DNA of 64,000 nucleotides from an uncultured Clostridia bacterium (lineage in GTDB: Bacteria > Bacillota > Clostridia > Christensenellales > Borkfalkiaceae). The position numbers and the translations under genes are program-made. Each line of letters opens with the position of its first letter. Within the stretch, counting starts at the first letter, position 1. Below, one piece after another: positions 35,233-45,400 of the stretch. The stretch is from contig CANQWO010000004.1 in assembly GCA_947627565.1 (NCBI GenBank), forward strand, positions 1-64,000, in the 5' to 3' direction. The notes beneath the pieces are model-generated. The model did no database searches, was not told where the DNA came from, and saw only the letters and a program-made list of their open reading frames with translations.

Positions 35233-36537
35233 TTAAAATACCCTCTCTCCGTAGAGCGAAATGCCGTTTGCCTCGGTGATCTTTAAGTTGACGAACTCTC
35301 CGATGGGATCCTCGTCGGACTTGAAATACCCCATCCGCCCGTATTCGTCGCGGCCGAGATACATGCCCTTCTTTTCGTCGAAATCCTCGCAGAGGATCTC
35401 CACGGTTTTCCCGACATACTTCGCGCTCTTTTCGCGCGTCTTGCGGTTCACGAGCGCAATGAGGCGGGTGATGCGGTCTTTGGCGACGTCCTCGGGGATT
35501 CGCCCCTCCATCTCCGCCGCCTTGGTGCCCGTGCGCGGAGAATAGATAAACGTGAACGCGGAGGCGAGATCCGCCTCCTCGACAAGCGAGAGCGTCTCTT
35601 CGAACTCCGCCTCGGTCTCCGTCGGGAACGCCACGATGAGATCGGTCGTCACTTCGCAATCGGGGATCTCCCGCCGCAAAAGCGCAAGGTCTTCGAGGTA
35701 TTTTTCGCGCGTATACCGCCTGTTCATGAGTTTCAGAATGCGATCGTTTCCCGCCTGCACGGGAAGATGCAGATGCTTACAGATCTTTTGATGCCTCTTC
35801 ATGACCGCCACGAGCGCCTCGGAGAAATCCTTGGGATGCGAGGTCATGAAGCGGACGCGGAAATTGCCCGGGACGGAGGCCACCTCGTCGAGAAGACGGG
35901 GGAAATCCCAATCGCCGAAGCGATAGGAATCGACGTTCTGGCCGAGCAGCGTGATCTCTTTATAGCCCTCGGCGACGAGCGCCTTCACCTCTTGCAGAAT
36001 ATCTTCGGGATCGCGCGAGATCTCCCTGCCCCGCACATAGGGCACAATGCAATACGAGCAGAAATTGTTGCACCCGTACATGATGTTTACCCAAGCGTTC
36101 GGATAGCTCGTCCGGACGGGCGTGACGTTGTCCTCTGCGCCCTCCCGCGCCTCTGCCAGGGAGACGAGATGTTTTTTCTTCTGCCTTTTGAGTTCGATGA
36201 GATGTTTGAGTTCGGGAAGATTGTGCGTGCCGAAGAGGATATCGATGAAGGGGAATTTTTTCATGAGGACTTCGGCTTTTCCCGCCTCCTGCACCATGCA
36301 TCCCCCCACCGCAATGATGAGATCGCGCTTTTCGCGCTTTAATTTTTTCAACGCGCCGATGTTGCCGAACGCATGATTTTCGGCATTTTCGCGGATGCAG
36401 CAGGTATTAAAGACGATGATATCCGCCTCTTCCGCGGGCGCGCTCTCGGAATAGCCCGCCTCCTTCAAAATGCCCGCGATTTTTTCCGACTCATGCAGAT
36501 TCATCTGGCATCCGTATGTCACGATATGGTATTTCAT
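35233..36537 (-). CDS. miaB: tRNA-2-methylthio-N6-dimethylallyladenosine synthase MiaB
   Basis: The 434-residue radical-SAM methylthiotransferase starts at ATG 36537 ([13 protein letters not shown]). N-terminal cluster cysteines are in YGCQMN, FNTCCIREN and GGCMVQ. The radical-SAM CX3CX2C triad is in GCNNFCSYCIVPYVRGRE. A C-terminal TRAM region (ITRLIALVNRKTREK...VNLKITEANGISLYGE) is present. It modifies A37 after MiaA acts. The start overlaps the upstream sir2 stop by ATGA. Confidence 0.96.
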   Translation of the reverse strand: MKYHIVTYGCQMNLHESEKIAGILKEAGYSESAPAEEADIIVFNTCCIRENAENHAFGNIGALKKLKREKRDLIIAVGGCMVQEAGKAEVLMKKFPFIDILFGTHNLPELKHLIELKRQKKKHLVSLAEAREGAEDNVTPVRTSYPNAWVNIMYGCNNFCSYCIVPYVRGREISRDPEDILQEVKALVAEGYKEITLLGQNVDSYRFGDWDFPRLLDEVASVPGNFRVRFMTSHPKDFSEALVAVMKRHQKICKHLHLPVQAGNDRILKLMNRRYTREKYLEDLALLRREIPDCEVTTDLIVAFPTETEAEFEETLSLVEEADLASAFTFIYSPRTGTKAAEMEGRIPEDVAKDRITRLIALVNRKTREKSAKYVGKTVEILCEDFDEKKGMYLGRDEYGRMGYFKSDEDPIGEFVNLKITEANGISLYGERVF

Positions 36538-37241
36538 ACTTCGAGTTTGGAAAAGACCTCCCCGACATTTTCTCGGATGACAAGCTCGCAGATGGAATCG
36601 AGCTGCGTCTCCGTGCGATTGATGAGCACGAGATGGTCGCCGCCGAAGTAACGGACAAAACCGGCCGCGGGCCATACGGTGAGCGACGTTCCGGCCACAA
36701 TGAGCACATCGGCCTCCGAAATGGCCTTGAGCGCACCCGCAACGGTCGCGTCGTCGAGCATTTCGCCATAGAGGACGACGTCCGGCTTGATCATGCCGCC
36801 GCACGAACATCTCGGAACGCCGCTTGAATCGGCGATGTATTTCGCGTCGTATTTCTTCCCGCATTTGAGGCAAGTGTTCTTATGAATGGTCCCATGCAGT
36901 TCAAAGACGTTCCGGCTCCCCGCTTTCTGGTGCAGACCGTCGATATTCTGCGTGACGACGGCCGTGAGCTTTCCCGCCCGTTCCAGCTCGGCGAGCTTGC
37001 GATGCGCCGCATTGGGCTCCGCCCACAGCGGAAGCATTTTATCGCGATAAAACCGGTAAAATTCCTCCGGTTCGCGCTTGAAAAAGTCGGCGCTCAAAAT
37101 TTCTTCGGGGGGATATGCGTATTTTTGGCGATAGAGCCCGTCTTCCGAACGGAAATCGGGGATCCCGCTCTCCGTAGAAACGCCCGCGCCTCCGAAAAAG
37201 ACGATGCGTCTGCCGATGTTTATGATTTCCTGCAATGTCAT
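36534..37241 (-). CDS. cobB: NAD-dependent protein deacylase, Sir2 family
   Basis: About 235 residues from ATG 37241, eight bases after GGAGG. Sir2 motifs: [27 protein letters not shown], catalytic His in ELHGTIH, zinc cysteines in CLKCGKKYD and RCSCGG, and [15 protein letters not shown]. Sirtuins remove acyl groups from lysines using NAD. It is the first gene of the miaB-mutS-mutL-miaA-ynbB operon, an arrangement that would tie a sirtuin to tRNA modification and mismatch repair genes; no functional link is established by sequence. Confidence 0.95.
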   Translation of the reverse strand: MTLQEIINIGRRIVFFGGAGVSTESGIPDFRSEDGLYRQKYAYPPEEILSADFFKREPEEFYRFYRDKMLPLWAEPNAAHRKLAELERAGKLTAVVTQNIDGLHQKAGSRNVFELHGTIHKNTCLKCGKKYDAKYIADSSGVPRCSCGGMIKPDVVLYGEMLDDATVAGALKAISEADVLIVAGTSLTVWPAAGFVRYFGGDHLVLINRTETQLDSICELVIRENVGEVFSKLEV

Positions 37242-37260
37242 GGGACAATCCTCCATTTTG

Positions 37261-37289
37261 ATTATAGCATAAAATTTTTTCTTTTTCAA
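37261..37289 (-). promoter_or_regulatory. Promoter of sir2-miaB-mutS-mutL-miaA-ynbB
   Basis: On the minus strand TTGAAA (37284-37289), 17 bp, TATAAT (37261-37266), 20 bp upstream of the sir2 start. Confidence 0.85.
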
Positions 37290-37345
37290 GAAAAGCGGAC
37301 GGCGCCCGGAAAATTTTTTGGGAAAATACCCATACTGCTCCTGTC

Positions 37346-39523
37346 ATGAAACGTGTACTCACTGTGCTCGGCGTCATCTTGGGGCTCCTGGCCCTGTCTC
37401 TCGCCGCGGCATTTCTCTATTTCATCGGCGTCACCCGATCGCAGCGGCTTGACCCCGCCAAGCTCGCGCTCAGCGAGAGTTACATCGCTTTTTGCGACGC
37501 GTCGGGCAACGAGATCGCGACCGGAGCGCATGAAGCGGTCCTCTTCGACGATCTTCCCGCCTACGTCCCCAACGCTTTTGTGTCGGTGGAGGACAAGCGA
37601 TTTTACGGCCACAAGGGCTTCGACGTCAAACGCATCGGGAAGGCGCTCCTCAAAAACATCTCCGCCTTTTCCTTCCGGGAAGGCGCCTCGACCATCTCGC
37701 AGCAGCTCATCAAAAATACCCATCTCACCAGCGAAAAGACGGTCACGCGCAAACTCAAGGAGTTCAAGCTCACGGCGATGTTGGAGAAACGGTATACCAA
37801 GAAGCAGATCCTCGAACTCTATCTCAATTCCATCTATTTCGGGCACAGCGCCTACGGGATCGGCGACGCCGCGCACTATTATTTCGGGAAAAAACCCGAA
37901 GAACTGCTCCCCGCAGAGGGCGCGTTGCTTGCGGCGCTCGTAAAATCTCCCAACCGCTACTCGCCGTTCCGAGACGCCGAGGCCTGCCTTACGCGGAGAA
38001 ATTTCGTCCTCAAACTCATGCGCGAACAGGGGTATCTCGACGAGGCCGCATACGATGAAGCATGCGCCGCGCCCATTCCCGCACGGCCGCATCCCCTTCT
38101 GCGCGGAAATTCCTATCTCTCCCTCGTCTATGACGAACTGGAAACGCTCTTCCCGGGGATACGGTCCGGCACATACGGTGCGGTGCGCGTGGAGACCGCC
38201 TATGAACCCGCCTTGCAGGAAAAACTCGACGGTCTGCAGGCGGATTCCGACCTCGTTGCCCTCGTCATCGACGCCCAAAAAGATGTCTTGCGGGCAATTC
38301 GGACGACGGTGGGACTTCCCAAACGTCCCCCCGCCTCCACCATCAAGCCGCTGCTCGTCTACGGGCCGGCGATCGAAGAAAACCTTTTGTCGCCCGCGAC
38401 CCCCGTGCTCGACGCAAAAACCAATTTCGGAGGCTACCGTCCCGACGACGCGAGCGGGGCGACCGGGCAATATCTGAGCGCGCGCTATGCGCTCTCCCAC
38501 AGCGTCAACATCCCGGCCGTCAAGATCCTCAACGCGCTCGGCGTGGAGCGGGGAGCCGCCTATCTCCGCCGCATGGGGCTCGACGTCGACCGGGAGGACC
38601 GCACGCTCGCCCTGGCGCTCGGCGGCATGCGGGAAGGCTTCGATCTCAAATCGCTCGCAGACGGCTATGCGGCACTCGCGAACGGCGGAACATACGCCGC
38701 TTCGGGGACGATCGTGCGCGTGACGAACCGCAAGGGCGACACGCTCTATGAGAGGACGCCCTTCAAGACCAAAGTCTTCTCCGAAGAGACAAGTTTTCTC
38801 GTAACGGATATGCTCAAAACGGCGGCGACCGAGGGGACCGCGCGCAAACTCAAATCGCTCCCCTTTGCCGTCGCGGCCAAGACGGGGACCAACGAGGGCG
38901 CCCGCGGCAACTTAGACGCCTACACAATGGCGTATACGACGGAGGACGTCGTGGCCGTATGGATGGGAAATGCCGACAATTCCCCCGTGAACGCCTCCGG
39001 GGGCGGGCTGCCCGCCAATGCCGCCAAAGACATCCTCGCCTTCCTCTATAAAAATTCGTATCCGTCCGATTTTGCCGTTCCGTCCAACGCCGTGCGCCTT
39101 GCCTATGATAAAGAGACGTATGAAAAAGAGCATCGCATTGTCCGCGCGGATCCCGCCGCGCCGCTCTTGACCGATCCGGAGGACTATTTCAAAACATCGG
39201 CCGTCCCCACCGAGCAGTGCATGCGGTTCAGCCGCCCGACCATCGCATTGCCCTCGATTTCGGTGAAAAATGGCACCGTGAACATAGTATTATGCCAGAC
39301 AGAGTACTATGATTACATCGTAAAAAGAGAAAATCGCGGCCATATCGCCACGATTTACAGCGGTTCTTATTGCGAATGCATCTGCGACAACTCCGTCGAA
39401 GCGGGCGAAAGCTATCGATATACCGTCATCCCCTTCTACAAGGAGCATGAGGGCGAGGCGCGGGAGCTTCCGCTCGTCAAAATCGAGGCGACCTCCCCCA
39501 TCCCCGACGATTGGTGGGAATGA
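37346..39523 (+). CDS. Class A penicillin-binding protein (GT51 plus transpeptidase)
   Basis: The 725-residue bifunctional enzyme polymerises and cross-links peptidoglycan. One N-terminal membrane helix (about 5-28); GT51 domain with catalytic Glu82 in SVEDKRFYGHKG, GASTISQQL (113-121) and the TKKQILELYLN motif; transpeptidase domain with STIK (331-334), SVN (386-388) and KTGT (512-515). A C-terminal region of about 120 residues looks fibronectin-like (YYDYIVKRENRGHI; AGESYRYTVIPFYKE). No clear ribosome site precedes ATG 37346. It is the only plus-strand gene between 22 and 52 kb. It ends one base before the thiI stop on the other strand. A 23-bp palindrome copy lies at 39286-39308. Confidence 0.93.
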   Translation: MKRVLTVLGVILGLLALSLAAAFLYFIGVTRSQRLDPAKLALSESYIAFCDASGNEIATGAHEAVLFDDLPAYVPNAFVSVEDKRFYGHKGFDVKRIGKALLKNISAFSFREGASTISQQLIKNTHLTSEKTVTRKLKEFKLTAMLEKRYTKKQILELYLNSIYFGHSAYGIGDAAHYYFGKKPEELLPAEGALLAALVKSPNRYSPFRDAEACLTRRNFVLKLMREQGYLDEAAYDEACAAPIPARPHPLLRGNSYLSLVYDELETLFPGIRSGTYGAVRVETAYEPALQEKLDGLQADSDLVALVIDAQKDVLRAIRTTVGLPKRPPASTIKPLLVYGPAIEENLLSPATPVLDAKTNFGGYRPDDASGATGQYLSARYALSHSVNIPAVKILNALGVERGAAYLRRMGLDVDREDRTLALALGGMREGFDLKSLADGYAALANGGTYAASGTIVRVTNRKGDTLYERTPFKTKVFSEETSFLVTDMLKTAATEGTARKLKSLPFAVAAKTGTNEGARGNLDAYTMAYTTEDVVAVWMGNADNSPVNASGGGLPANAAKDILAFLYKNSYPSDFAVPSNAVRLAYDKETYEKEHRIVRADPAAPLLTDPEDYFKTSAVPTEQCMRFSRPTIALPSISVKNGTVNIVLCQTEYYDYIVKRENRGHIATIYSGSYCECICDNSVEAGESYRYTVIPFYKEHEGEARELPLVKIEATSPIPDDWWE
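39286..39308 (-). repeat. Dispersed 23-bp palindrome, copy 6 (inside the class A PBP gene)
   Basis: On the minus strand AGTACTCTGTC-TGG-CATAATACT, the closest match to consensus. On the coding strand it is read V-L-C-Q-T-E-Y, the same peptide and frame as copy 4. Confidence 0.75.
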
Positions 39524-40675
39524 TCAGAACGCGATCACTTCGGCCGTTTCGAGCGCCTGTGCGACAAGCCCCTCCACGTCGAGTTTCGCCTCCTCCTCGG
39601 CAATCTTTTCCGGCTTCGGCCGCGTCGCGGGAAATTCGGGCAGGAAGACGGTGCAACAATCCTCGTAGGGAAGCACCGACGTCTCGTATGTGCCGATCTT
39701 CTTCGCGCGCTCGATGATCTCATCCTTATCAAACCCGACAAGAGGACGCAGGACGGGCAGTGTGACGACGGCGTTGGACGACGTCATTCCCTCCAACGTT
39801 TGGCTCGCGACTTGTCCCAAGCTCTCCCCCGTCACAAGGCATCCCATCCCCCCTTTGACGGCCATGCGCTCTGCGATCCGGAACATGAAACGCCGCAGAA
39901 GCGTGATGTTGAGTTCGGCGGCGCATTTTTCGTGGATCTCCTCCTGGATCTTCGTGACGGACACCGTCGTAAGGTGCGTGACCAACGTGAACTTGGAGAG
40001 GAGCCGCGAGAGTTCGACGACTTTTTCTTTCGCGCCGTCGTTGGTATAGGGATAGCTATGGAAATGCAGCAGTTCGACCACGAGCCCGCGCTTGGCCATC
40101 AAATAGCCGGCGACGGGCGAATCGATGCCGCCCGAGATCAGCAAAAGCCCCTTCCCGGAAGTCCCGACGGGCATTCCCCCCACGCCCGGGAGCATGGAGC
40201 CGAAGACGAGCGCCGCGCCGTTTTCCCGCACGTCGATATAGACCGTGTGCGCGGGAGCGTGGACGTCTACTTTCAGCTTGGGGTTTTCGGCGAGAATGCG
40301 GCCGCCCATCTCTGCGCTGATTTCCATGGAATTGAGCGGATATTTTTTATAGCCGCGATGCGTCTCCACCTTGAACGTCCCGCTCTTCGGCATGACGAGG
40401 CGGACGCCCGCAAAGATCTCGTCGAGTTCGCTCCCGACAAGATAGCCGACGGAATAGGAATGAACGCCGAACACGTTGGATATGCGCTCCGCAACTTCGT
40501 CCGCGCGATCTTCGGGAAATTTCGCGACCAGCCACCTGCCGCTGGTGCGATGCAACTCGTGGCGGATCCCCTTGAGACTGCGTTCGAGATTCATGGCGAA
40601 GACCCGCTCGAAATAGCCGCGGTTCTTGCCCTTCAGATGGATTTCCGCATAGCGGATAATGACAACTTTTTCCAT
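39524..40675 (-). CDS. thiI: tRNA 4-thiouridine synthase ThiI
   Basis: The 383-residue protein activates U8 of tRNA for sulfur transfer and may also serve thiamine synthesis. It has an N-terminal ferredoxin-like/THUMP region (VVIIRYAEIHLKGKNRGYFE; VDVHAPAHTVYIDVREN) and an ATP-pyrophosphatase domain with the PP-loop LLISGGIDSPVAGYLMAKRG and TGESLGQVASQTLEGM. No C-terminal rhodanese domain is present, as in most Gram-positive ThiI. The cysteine desulfurase encoded 15 bp upstream is the expected sulfur donor. Confidence 0.95.
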   Translation of the reverse strand: MEKVVIIRYAEIHLKGKNRGYFERVFAMNLERSLKGIRHELHRTSGRWLVAKFPEDRADEVAERISNVFGVHSYSVGYLVGSELDEIFAGVRLVMPKSGTFKVETHRGYKKYPLNSMEISAEMGGRILAENPKLKVDVHAPAHTVYIDVRENGAALVFGSMLPGVGGMPVGTSGKGLLLISGGIDSPVAGYLMAKRGLVVELLHFHSYPYTNDGAKEKVVELSRLLSKFTLVTHLTTVSVTKIQEEIHEKCAAELNITLLRRFMFRIAERMAVKGGMGCLVTGESLGQVASQTLEGMTSSNAVVTLPVLRPLVGFDKDEIIERAKKIGTYETSVLPYEDCCTVFLPEFPATRPKPEKIAEEEAKLDVEGLVAQALETAEVIAF

Positions 40676-40690
40676 AATTCTATTTCCGAT

Positions 40691-41818
40691 TTATACTTTT
40701 TCCTGAAAGGCCTTGACGGTCTCATAGATGGCGAGGGCGGCAGCGTCCGCCTCCTGTTCGGTCGTTTGCGGGGAGAAACTGATGCGCAGAACGCCGTCTA
40801 ACACGGCTTGGGGATAGCCGCAGGCCGTGAGAACGCGGCTGAATCGGTGTTTGGAAGAGCACGCACTGCCCGTTCCCACGCAGACGCCGCGGTCGAACAG
40901 CATGCGCGCGAGCACTTCGCCCCGCGTCCCGACGGCAGAGACCGTGAGAATGTACGGGGAACCCGCTGAGGGAGAAATGCGGCGGATGCCGCCGCCCGCC
41001 CGCTCGCCGAGAAAGGACATGATGCGTTCGCGATAGCCCCTGAGGCGCGCTCCGTCCGCCTCGAGCGTTGCAAACTTCTTCTCGGCGGCATACGCGAAAT
41101 CCAGGATCCCGAGCACGTTTTCCGTGCCGCTCCGTGAGCCGTTTTCCTGCCCGCCGCCGTGGATCAAAGGCGGAAGCGCCAATCCCTTCCGCTTGATGAG
41201 CGCGCCCGTGCCCTTGAGTCCGCCGATCTTATGCGCGCTGACGCTATAAAGGTCGATTGCGGGCGTGAGGCGGATGGGCACCTTCCCGAATGCCTGCACG
41301 CCGTCGCTGTGAAAGAGACAGCGCGGATTTTTTTCTTTGACGGCCTTGGCGAGCGCGGCGATGTCGTTGACCGCGCCCGTCTCATTGTTGACATGCACGA
41401 CGGAGACGAGCGTCGTCCGTTCGTCCACAAGTTGCAAAAGCGCATCGGGATCGACGCTCCCGTCCGCCCGCACGGGGGCAAACCGAGGCTCGACGCCCCG
41501 GTTTTTGAGTTCCGAAAAACTCCGCTCCACGGCCGCGTGCTCGCCGGCCGACGCGACGGCATTCCCCCGCCGCGCGCCGCCGAAAATTGCTTGATCGTCC
41601 GCCTCCGTCCCGCTTCCGGTAAAGATCAGCTCGAATTTCGCGGGATCGGCCACGCGCTTTAAGAGACTTTCCCGCGCGACGTTGATTTTGGCGCGGACGG
41701 CAAACCCTCCGCCGTAATTTGCGGAGGGATTATAATAGTTTTCCGCGGCTTCCTTCGCGGCGCGTGCAAACGCATCGGCGTCGGGGCGCGTCGTCGCCGC
41801 ATTGTCGAGATAAATCAT
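40691..41818 (-). CDS. Cysteine desulfurase (NifS/IscS-like), partner of ThiI
   Basis: This 375-residue PLP enzyme releases sulfur from cysteine as an enzyme persulfide. MIYLDNAATTRP at the N-terminus, VNNETGAVND, FHSDGVQAFGK, the PLP-binding Lys in SVSAHKIGGLKG, GGGQENGSRSGTENV, and the catalytic Cys in GTGSACSSKHRFS are as expected. Pairing with thiI points to NifZ-type sulfur supply for tRNA thiolation, although general Fe-S use cannot be excluded. ATG overlap with the preceding gene (ATGA). Confidence 0.94.
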   Translation of the reverse strand: MIYLDNAATTRPDADAFARAAKEAAENYYNPSANYGGGFAVRAKINVARESLLKRVADPAKFELIFTGSGTEADDQAIFGGARRGNAVASAGEHAAVERSFSELKNRGVEPRFAPVRADGSVDPDALLQLVDERTTLVSVVHVNNETGAVNDIAALAKAVKEKNPRCLFHSDGVQAFGKVPIRLTPAIDLYSVSAHKIGGLKGTGALIKRKGLALPPLIHGGGQENGSRSGTENVLGILDFAYAAEKKFATLEADGARLRGYRERIMSFLGERAGGGIRRISPSAGSPYILTVSAVGTRGEVLARMLFDRGVCVGTGSACSSKHRFSRVLTACGYPQAVLDGVLRISFSPQTTEQEADAAALAIYETVKAFQEKV

Positions 41819-42423
41819 TTCTGCACCAACTTGCTTCTGCCCGCGGCATAGACCAAATTTTCCAATAGCTGTCTTCTCATCTCGAGAATGTATACCGCCT
41901 TTTCGATGGAGGAGGAATGCAGCACATAGATCAGCTCCTTGCCGTTCGCCGGTTCCCTGTTCGGAGTATATACCTTGGGCTTTTTGTTCCCGAGACCGCG
42001 CAGCGTATTTTCAAACGCCTCGCTGTCCACCCAGCCGATCTGCAGGATCCTGTCCGCTTTGAGCGTGATCAAAAACTTGCGCCGTTTCCCGTTGAAGACT
42101 TTGGTGACGCGCAGTTCGTCCTCGACAAACGTATAGTCGTAGCTGACGTTGAATTTGTTCTTCAAAAACCAAAAGATCAGCCCGCTTCCGAAGACGGCGA
42201 CGATCAAGCCGAACCACATGGCGATGCCGATGACGTGGTCTACCGTCGTGGAGTTCTCGGCCGTCACAACGCTGTGGATATACTGCGGGGACAGCAACAC
42301 GCCCGCGCTCGCGCTGAGCGCAAACAAGATGATCGCGATCACCTTGCACGCCGTGTAGATCTTTTCCTCCGTCCTGCTGCGATTGGAGATCGCGCTCTCT
42401 TCATAAAATCCGTCTTTGGGCAT
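41815..42423 (-). CDS. Hypothetical membrane protein with PH-like soluble domain
   Basis: The 202-residue protein has two membrane helices (about 24-46 and 64-88), then a beta-rich region (YDYTFVEDELRVTKVFNGKRRKFLITLKADRILQIGWV, in parts) and helix at the end. The pattern resembles membrane-anchored bacterial PH-like domains and two other genes of this window (22497-23357, 47903-48355). No family is assigned. It starts at the last base of the carB-dapF stop (TGATG) and overlaps the desulfurase gene, so it is part of the carAB operon, with no obvious functional link. Confidence 0.7.
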   Translation of the reverse strand: MPKDGFYEESAISNRSRTEEKIYTACKVIAIILFALSASAGVLLSPQYIHSVVTAENSTTVDHVIGIAMWFGLIVAVFGSGLIFWFLKNKFNVSYDYTFVEDELRVTKVFNGKRRKFLITLKADRILQIGWVDSEAFENTLRGLGNKKPKVYTPNREPANGKELIYVLHSSSIEKAVYILEMRRQLLENLVYAAGRSKLVQK

Positions 42424-45400
42424 CAGTATTCCACCCTCCCTTCATAAATTTTTTCGACATTTCCCGTGAGCGTGACGTTGCCGTCTAAGTTATAGCGCAC
42501 GGTGAGGTCGCCGCCGCGAAGTTTGACCGTGATGTCGGTATCCCGGCTGCAATAACCGCCGAGCACACAGGCCACCGCCGCAGCGGCAGCGCCCGTCCCG
42601 CAGGCATACGTTTCGCCGTTGCCCACTTCCCAGACGCGCATCTTGATGGTGCTCCCGTTGACGACGCGGATAAACTCCACATTGGTGCGGCGCGGGAAAT
42701 ATTTGCTCGTTTCGATCGCGGGGCCAAGCGTCTCGACGGGCACGTCGTCCACCTTGTCGCAGAACACGACGCAGTGCGGATTCCCCAGATTGACCAGCGT
42801 GACGCGATAGATGGTCCCCTTGATCGCCATGGGCGCATCGACGACGCTCGCGCCCTTCCATACGGAGGGGATCTTTTCGCCGCGGAGCTCGGCCTTTCCG
42901 AGATCGACGCTGGCCGACGTCACCACGCCGCCGAAAGAATAGACGGTGACGTTTTTGATCCCGCTCATGGTTTCGATCTCCATCGTCTCCTTGCGGACGA
43001 TGGCGTTTTCATAGAGATATTTGGCAACGCAGCGGATGGCGTTCCCCGCAATGGTGCCCTCGCTGCCGTCCTGGTTGAAGATCCGCATCTTGGCGTCGGC
43101 GCACGCCGACCGCTCGATGAGGACAATGCCGTCGCCGCCGATGCCGTAGTGGCGGTTGACAAAGTTGATGGCGAGCGACTCCGGACAGGTGATCTTTCCG
43201 TCGAGATTGTCAAAAAAGATATAGTCGTTGCCGCACGATTGCATCTTGACGAACTCCAGCTCCGTCCTCTTGGTGCGCATGTGGTTGATATCCACGAGCT
43301 CGGTATTGTACTCCGTAAACTTGCTCGCAATGATATCGCAAAGCGCATTGGCCGTATCGAGCGACGTGAGAACGGTGATCCCGAGGAGAATGGCATGATG
43401 GTGCAGTTCGATGTAATCGGCAATGGAATCGACGTCCGTCTTGCCCGTGTAGATGATGTAATCGATCTTGCCCTCGTCCATCATCTTGGAGACCTGCTTG
43501 GTCGCCTTCAAACGGTCCACGACGGTGACGTCGACGCCGAGATCGGAAATGACCTTGGCCGTGCCGGCGGTCGCATAGAGATTGCACCCGAGATCGGCGA
43601 ACTTCTTGGCGATGGAGACGAGCTCGAACTTGTCCTGGTCGTTGACGGTAAAATAGACGCCGACGGGCCGGTCTTTGGTGGGATGGCACATCTTGAACCC
43701 GGCCGAGACGAGCCCCTTGAAGAGCGCCTCTTCGATGGTCTTGCCGATGCCGAGGACCTCCCCCGTCGACTTCATCTCCGGGCCGAGCTGGGAATTGACG
43801 TCGTTGAGTTTTTCAAACGAAAATACCGGAACTTTGACGGCGACATAGGGGGAATCCGGATAGAGCCCCGTGCCGTACCCGAGCTTTTTGAGTTTGGCGC
43901 CCGCCATGATCTTTGTCGCAAGCTCCACCATGGGGACGCCCGTGACCTTGGAGATATAGGGAATGGTGCGGCTTGCGCGCGGATTGACCTCGATCACATA
44001 CAGCCTGTTCTGATAGATGAGATACTGGATGTTGATGAGCCCCTTGGTTTTCAGCTCCAATGCGAGCTGCGTGGACACTTCCAAGATGCGCCCCTTCATG
44101 GCGTCGGAGAGATGATAGGGTGGATAGACGGCGATGGAATCGCCCGAATGCACGCCCGCGCGTTCGACGTGCTGCATGATGCCGGGGATCAGGACGTCTA
44201 CGCCGTCGGAGATGGCGTCCACCTCGAGCTCGCTCCCCATCAAATATTTGTCGCAGAGGACGGGATTTTCGATATGCTGCGCGAGGATGACATCCATATA
44301 GCGGGAGATGTCATTCTCGGTGAATGCGATGGTCATGTTCTGTCCGCCGATGACATAGGACGGCCGGAGCAGCACGGGATATCCGAGCGTTTCGGCCGCG
44401 CGGATCGCCTCGGATTTGGTCATGACCGTCATGCCCTTGGGACGGGCGATATGAAAGCGCTCCAAAAGCTCGTCGAAACGTTCTCTGTCCTCGGCAATAT
44501 CCACGCTGTCGGCGCTCGTCCCGAGGATCCGCACCCCCTTCTTTGCGAGATAGCCGCACAGCTTGATGGCCGTCTGCCCGCCGAAGGTGATGACGACGCC
44601 ATACGGCTTTTCCGCTTCGATCACGTTCCAGACATCTTCCGGCGTCAGCGATTCAAAATACAACCTGTCCGCCGTATCGAAGTCCGTGGAGACCGTCTCC
44701 GGATTGTTGTTGACGATGATGACCTCGTAGCCGAGGCTCTTGAGCGTCCAGACGCAGTGGACGGAGGAATAATCAAATTCGATGCCCTGCCCGATCCGGA
44801 TGGGGCCCGAGCCGATCACGATGACGCGCCTCTTCCCCGCGGCAACGCTCCGCTGCACGAACGGCTTGGCTTCGTCGTGCGCGATGTCGTCGTAAGTCGA
44901 ATAAAAATACGGCGTCTTGGCGGAAAATTCGGCGGCGCAGGTATCCACCATTTTGAAGCAGGCGCGGCGGTGCGAGGGCAATTTCTGCCCCGAGAGACGC
45001 TCCAGCGCCCGGTCGGGATACCCCAACCGCTTGCCCTCCGCATACTGCGCGCGCGTCAGCTTTTTGCCCGCGATGCACGCCTCGAACGCTACGAGGCGAT
45101 AGAGTTTTTCGAGGAACCATTCGTCGATCCGCGTGATGCGATAGATCTCCGCGACCGGAATGCCCACCTTCAGAGCGGCGTAGACGGCGAACAGGCGCTC
45201 GTCCGTCTGCTTATAGAGTTCGTCGTGGAGCGATTCCCGGCTCATGCCCTTGAACTTGGGATGATTCAGCGTATCGAGCGAGATCTCGGCGCCGCGGACA
45301 GCTTTCATGATCGCCTGTTCGAAGGAAGCGCCGATCGCCATGACCTCCCCCGTCGCCTTCATGCGCGATCCGAGATTTCTCCCCGCGTACAGAAATTTAT

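Noticed and set aside
43278..43280. Separate dapF gene starting at the internal ATG 43280
   Set aside because: No stop codon separates it from carB and there is no ribosome site upstream, so a fusion is the simpler reading.
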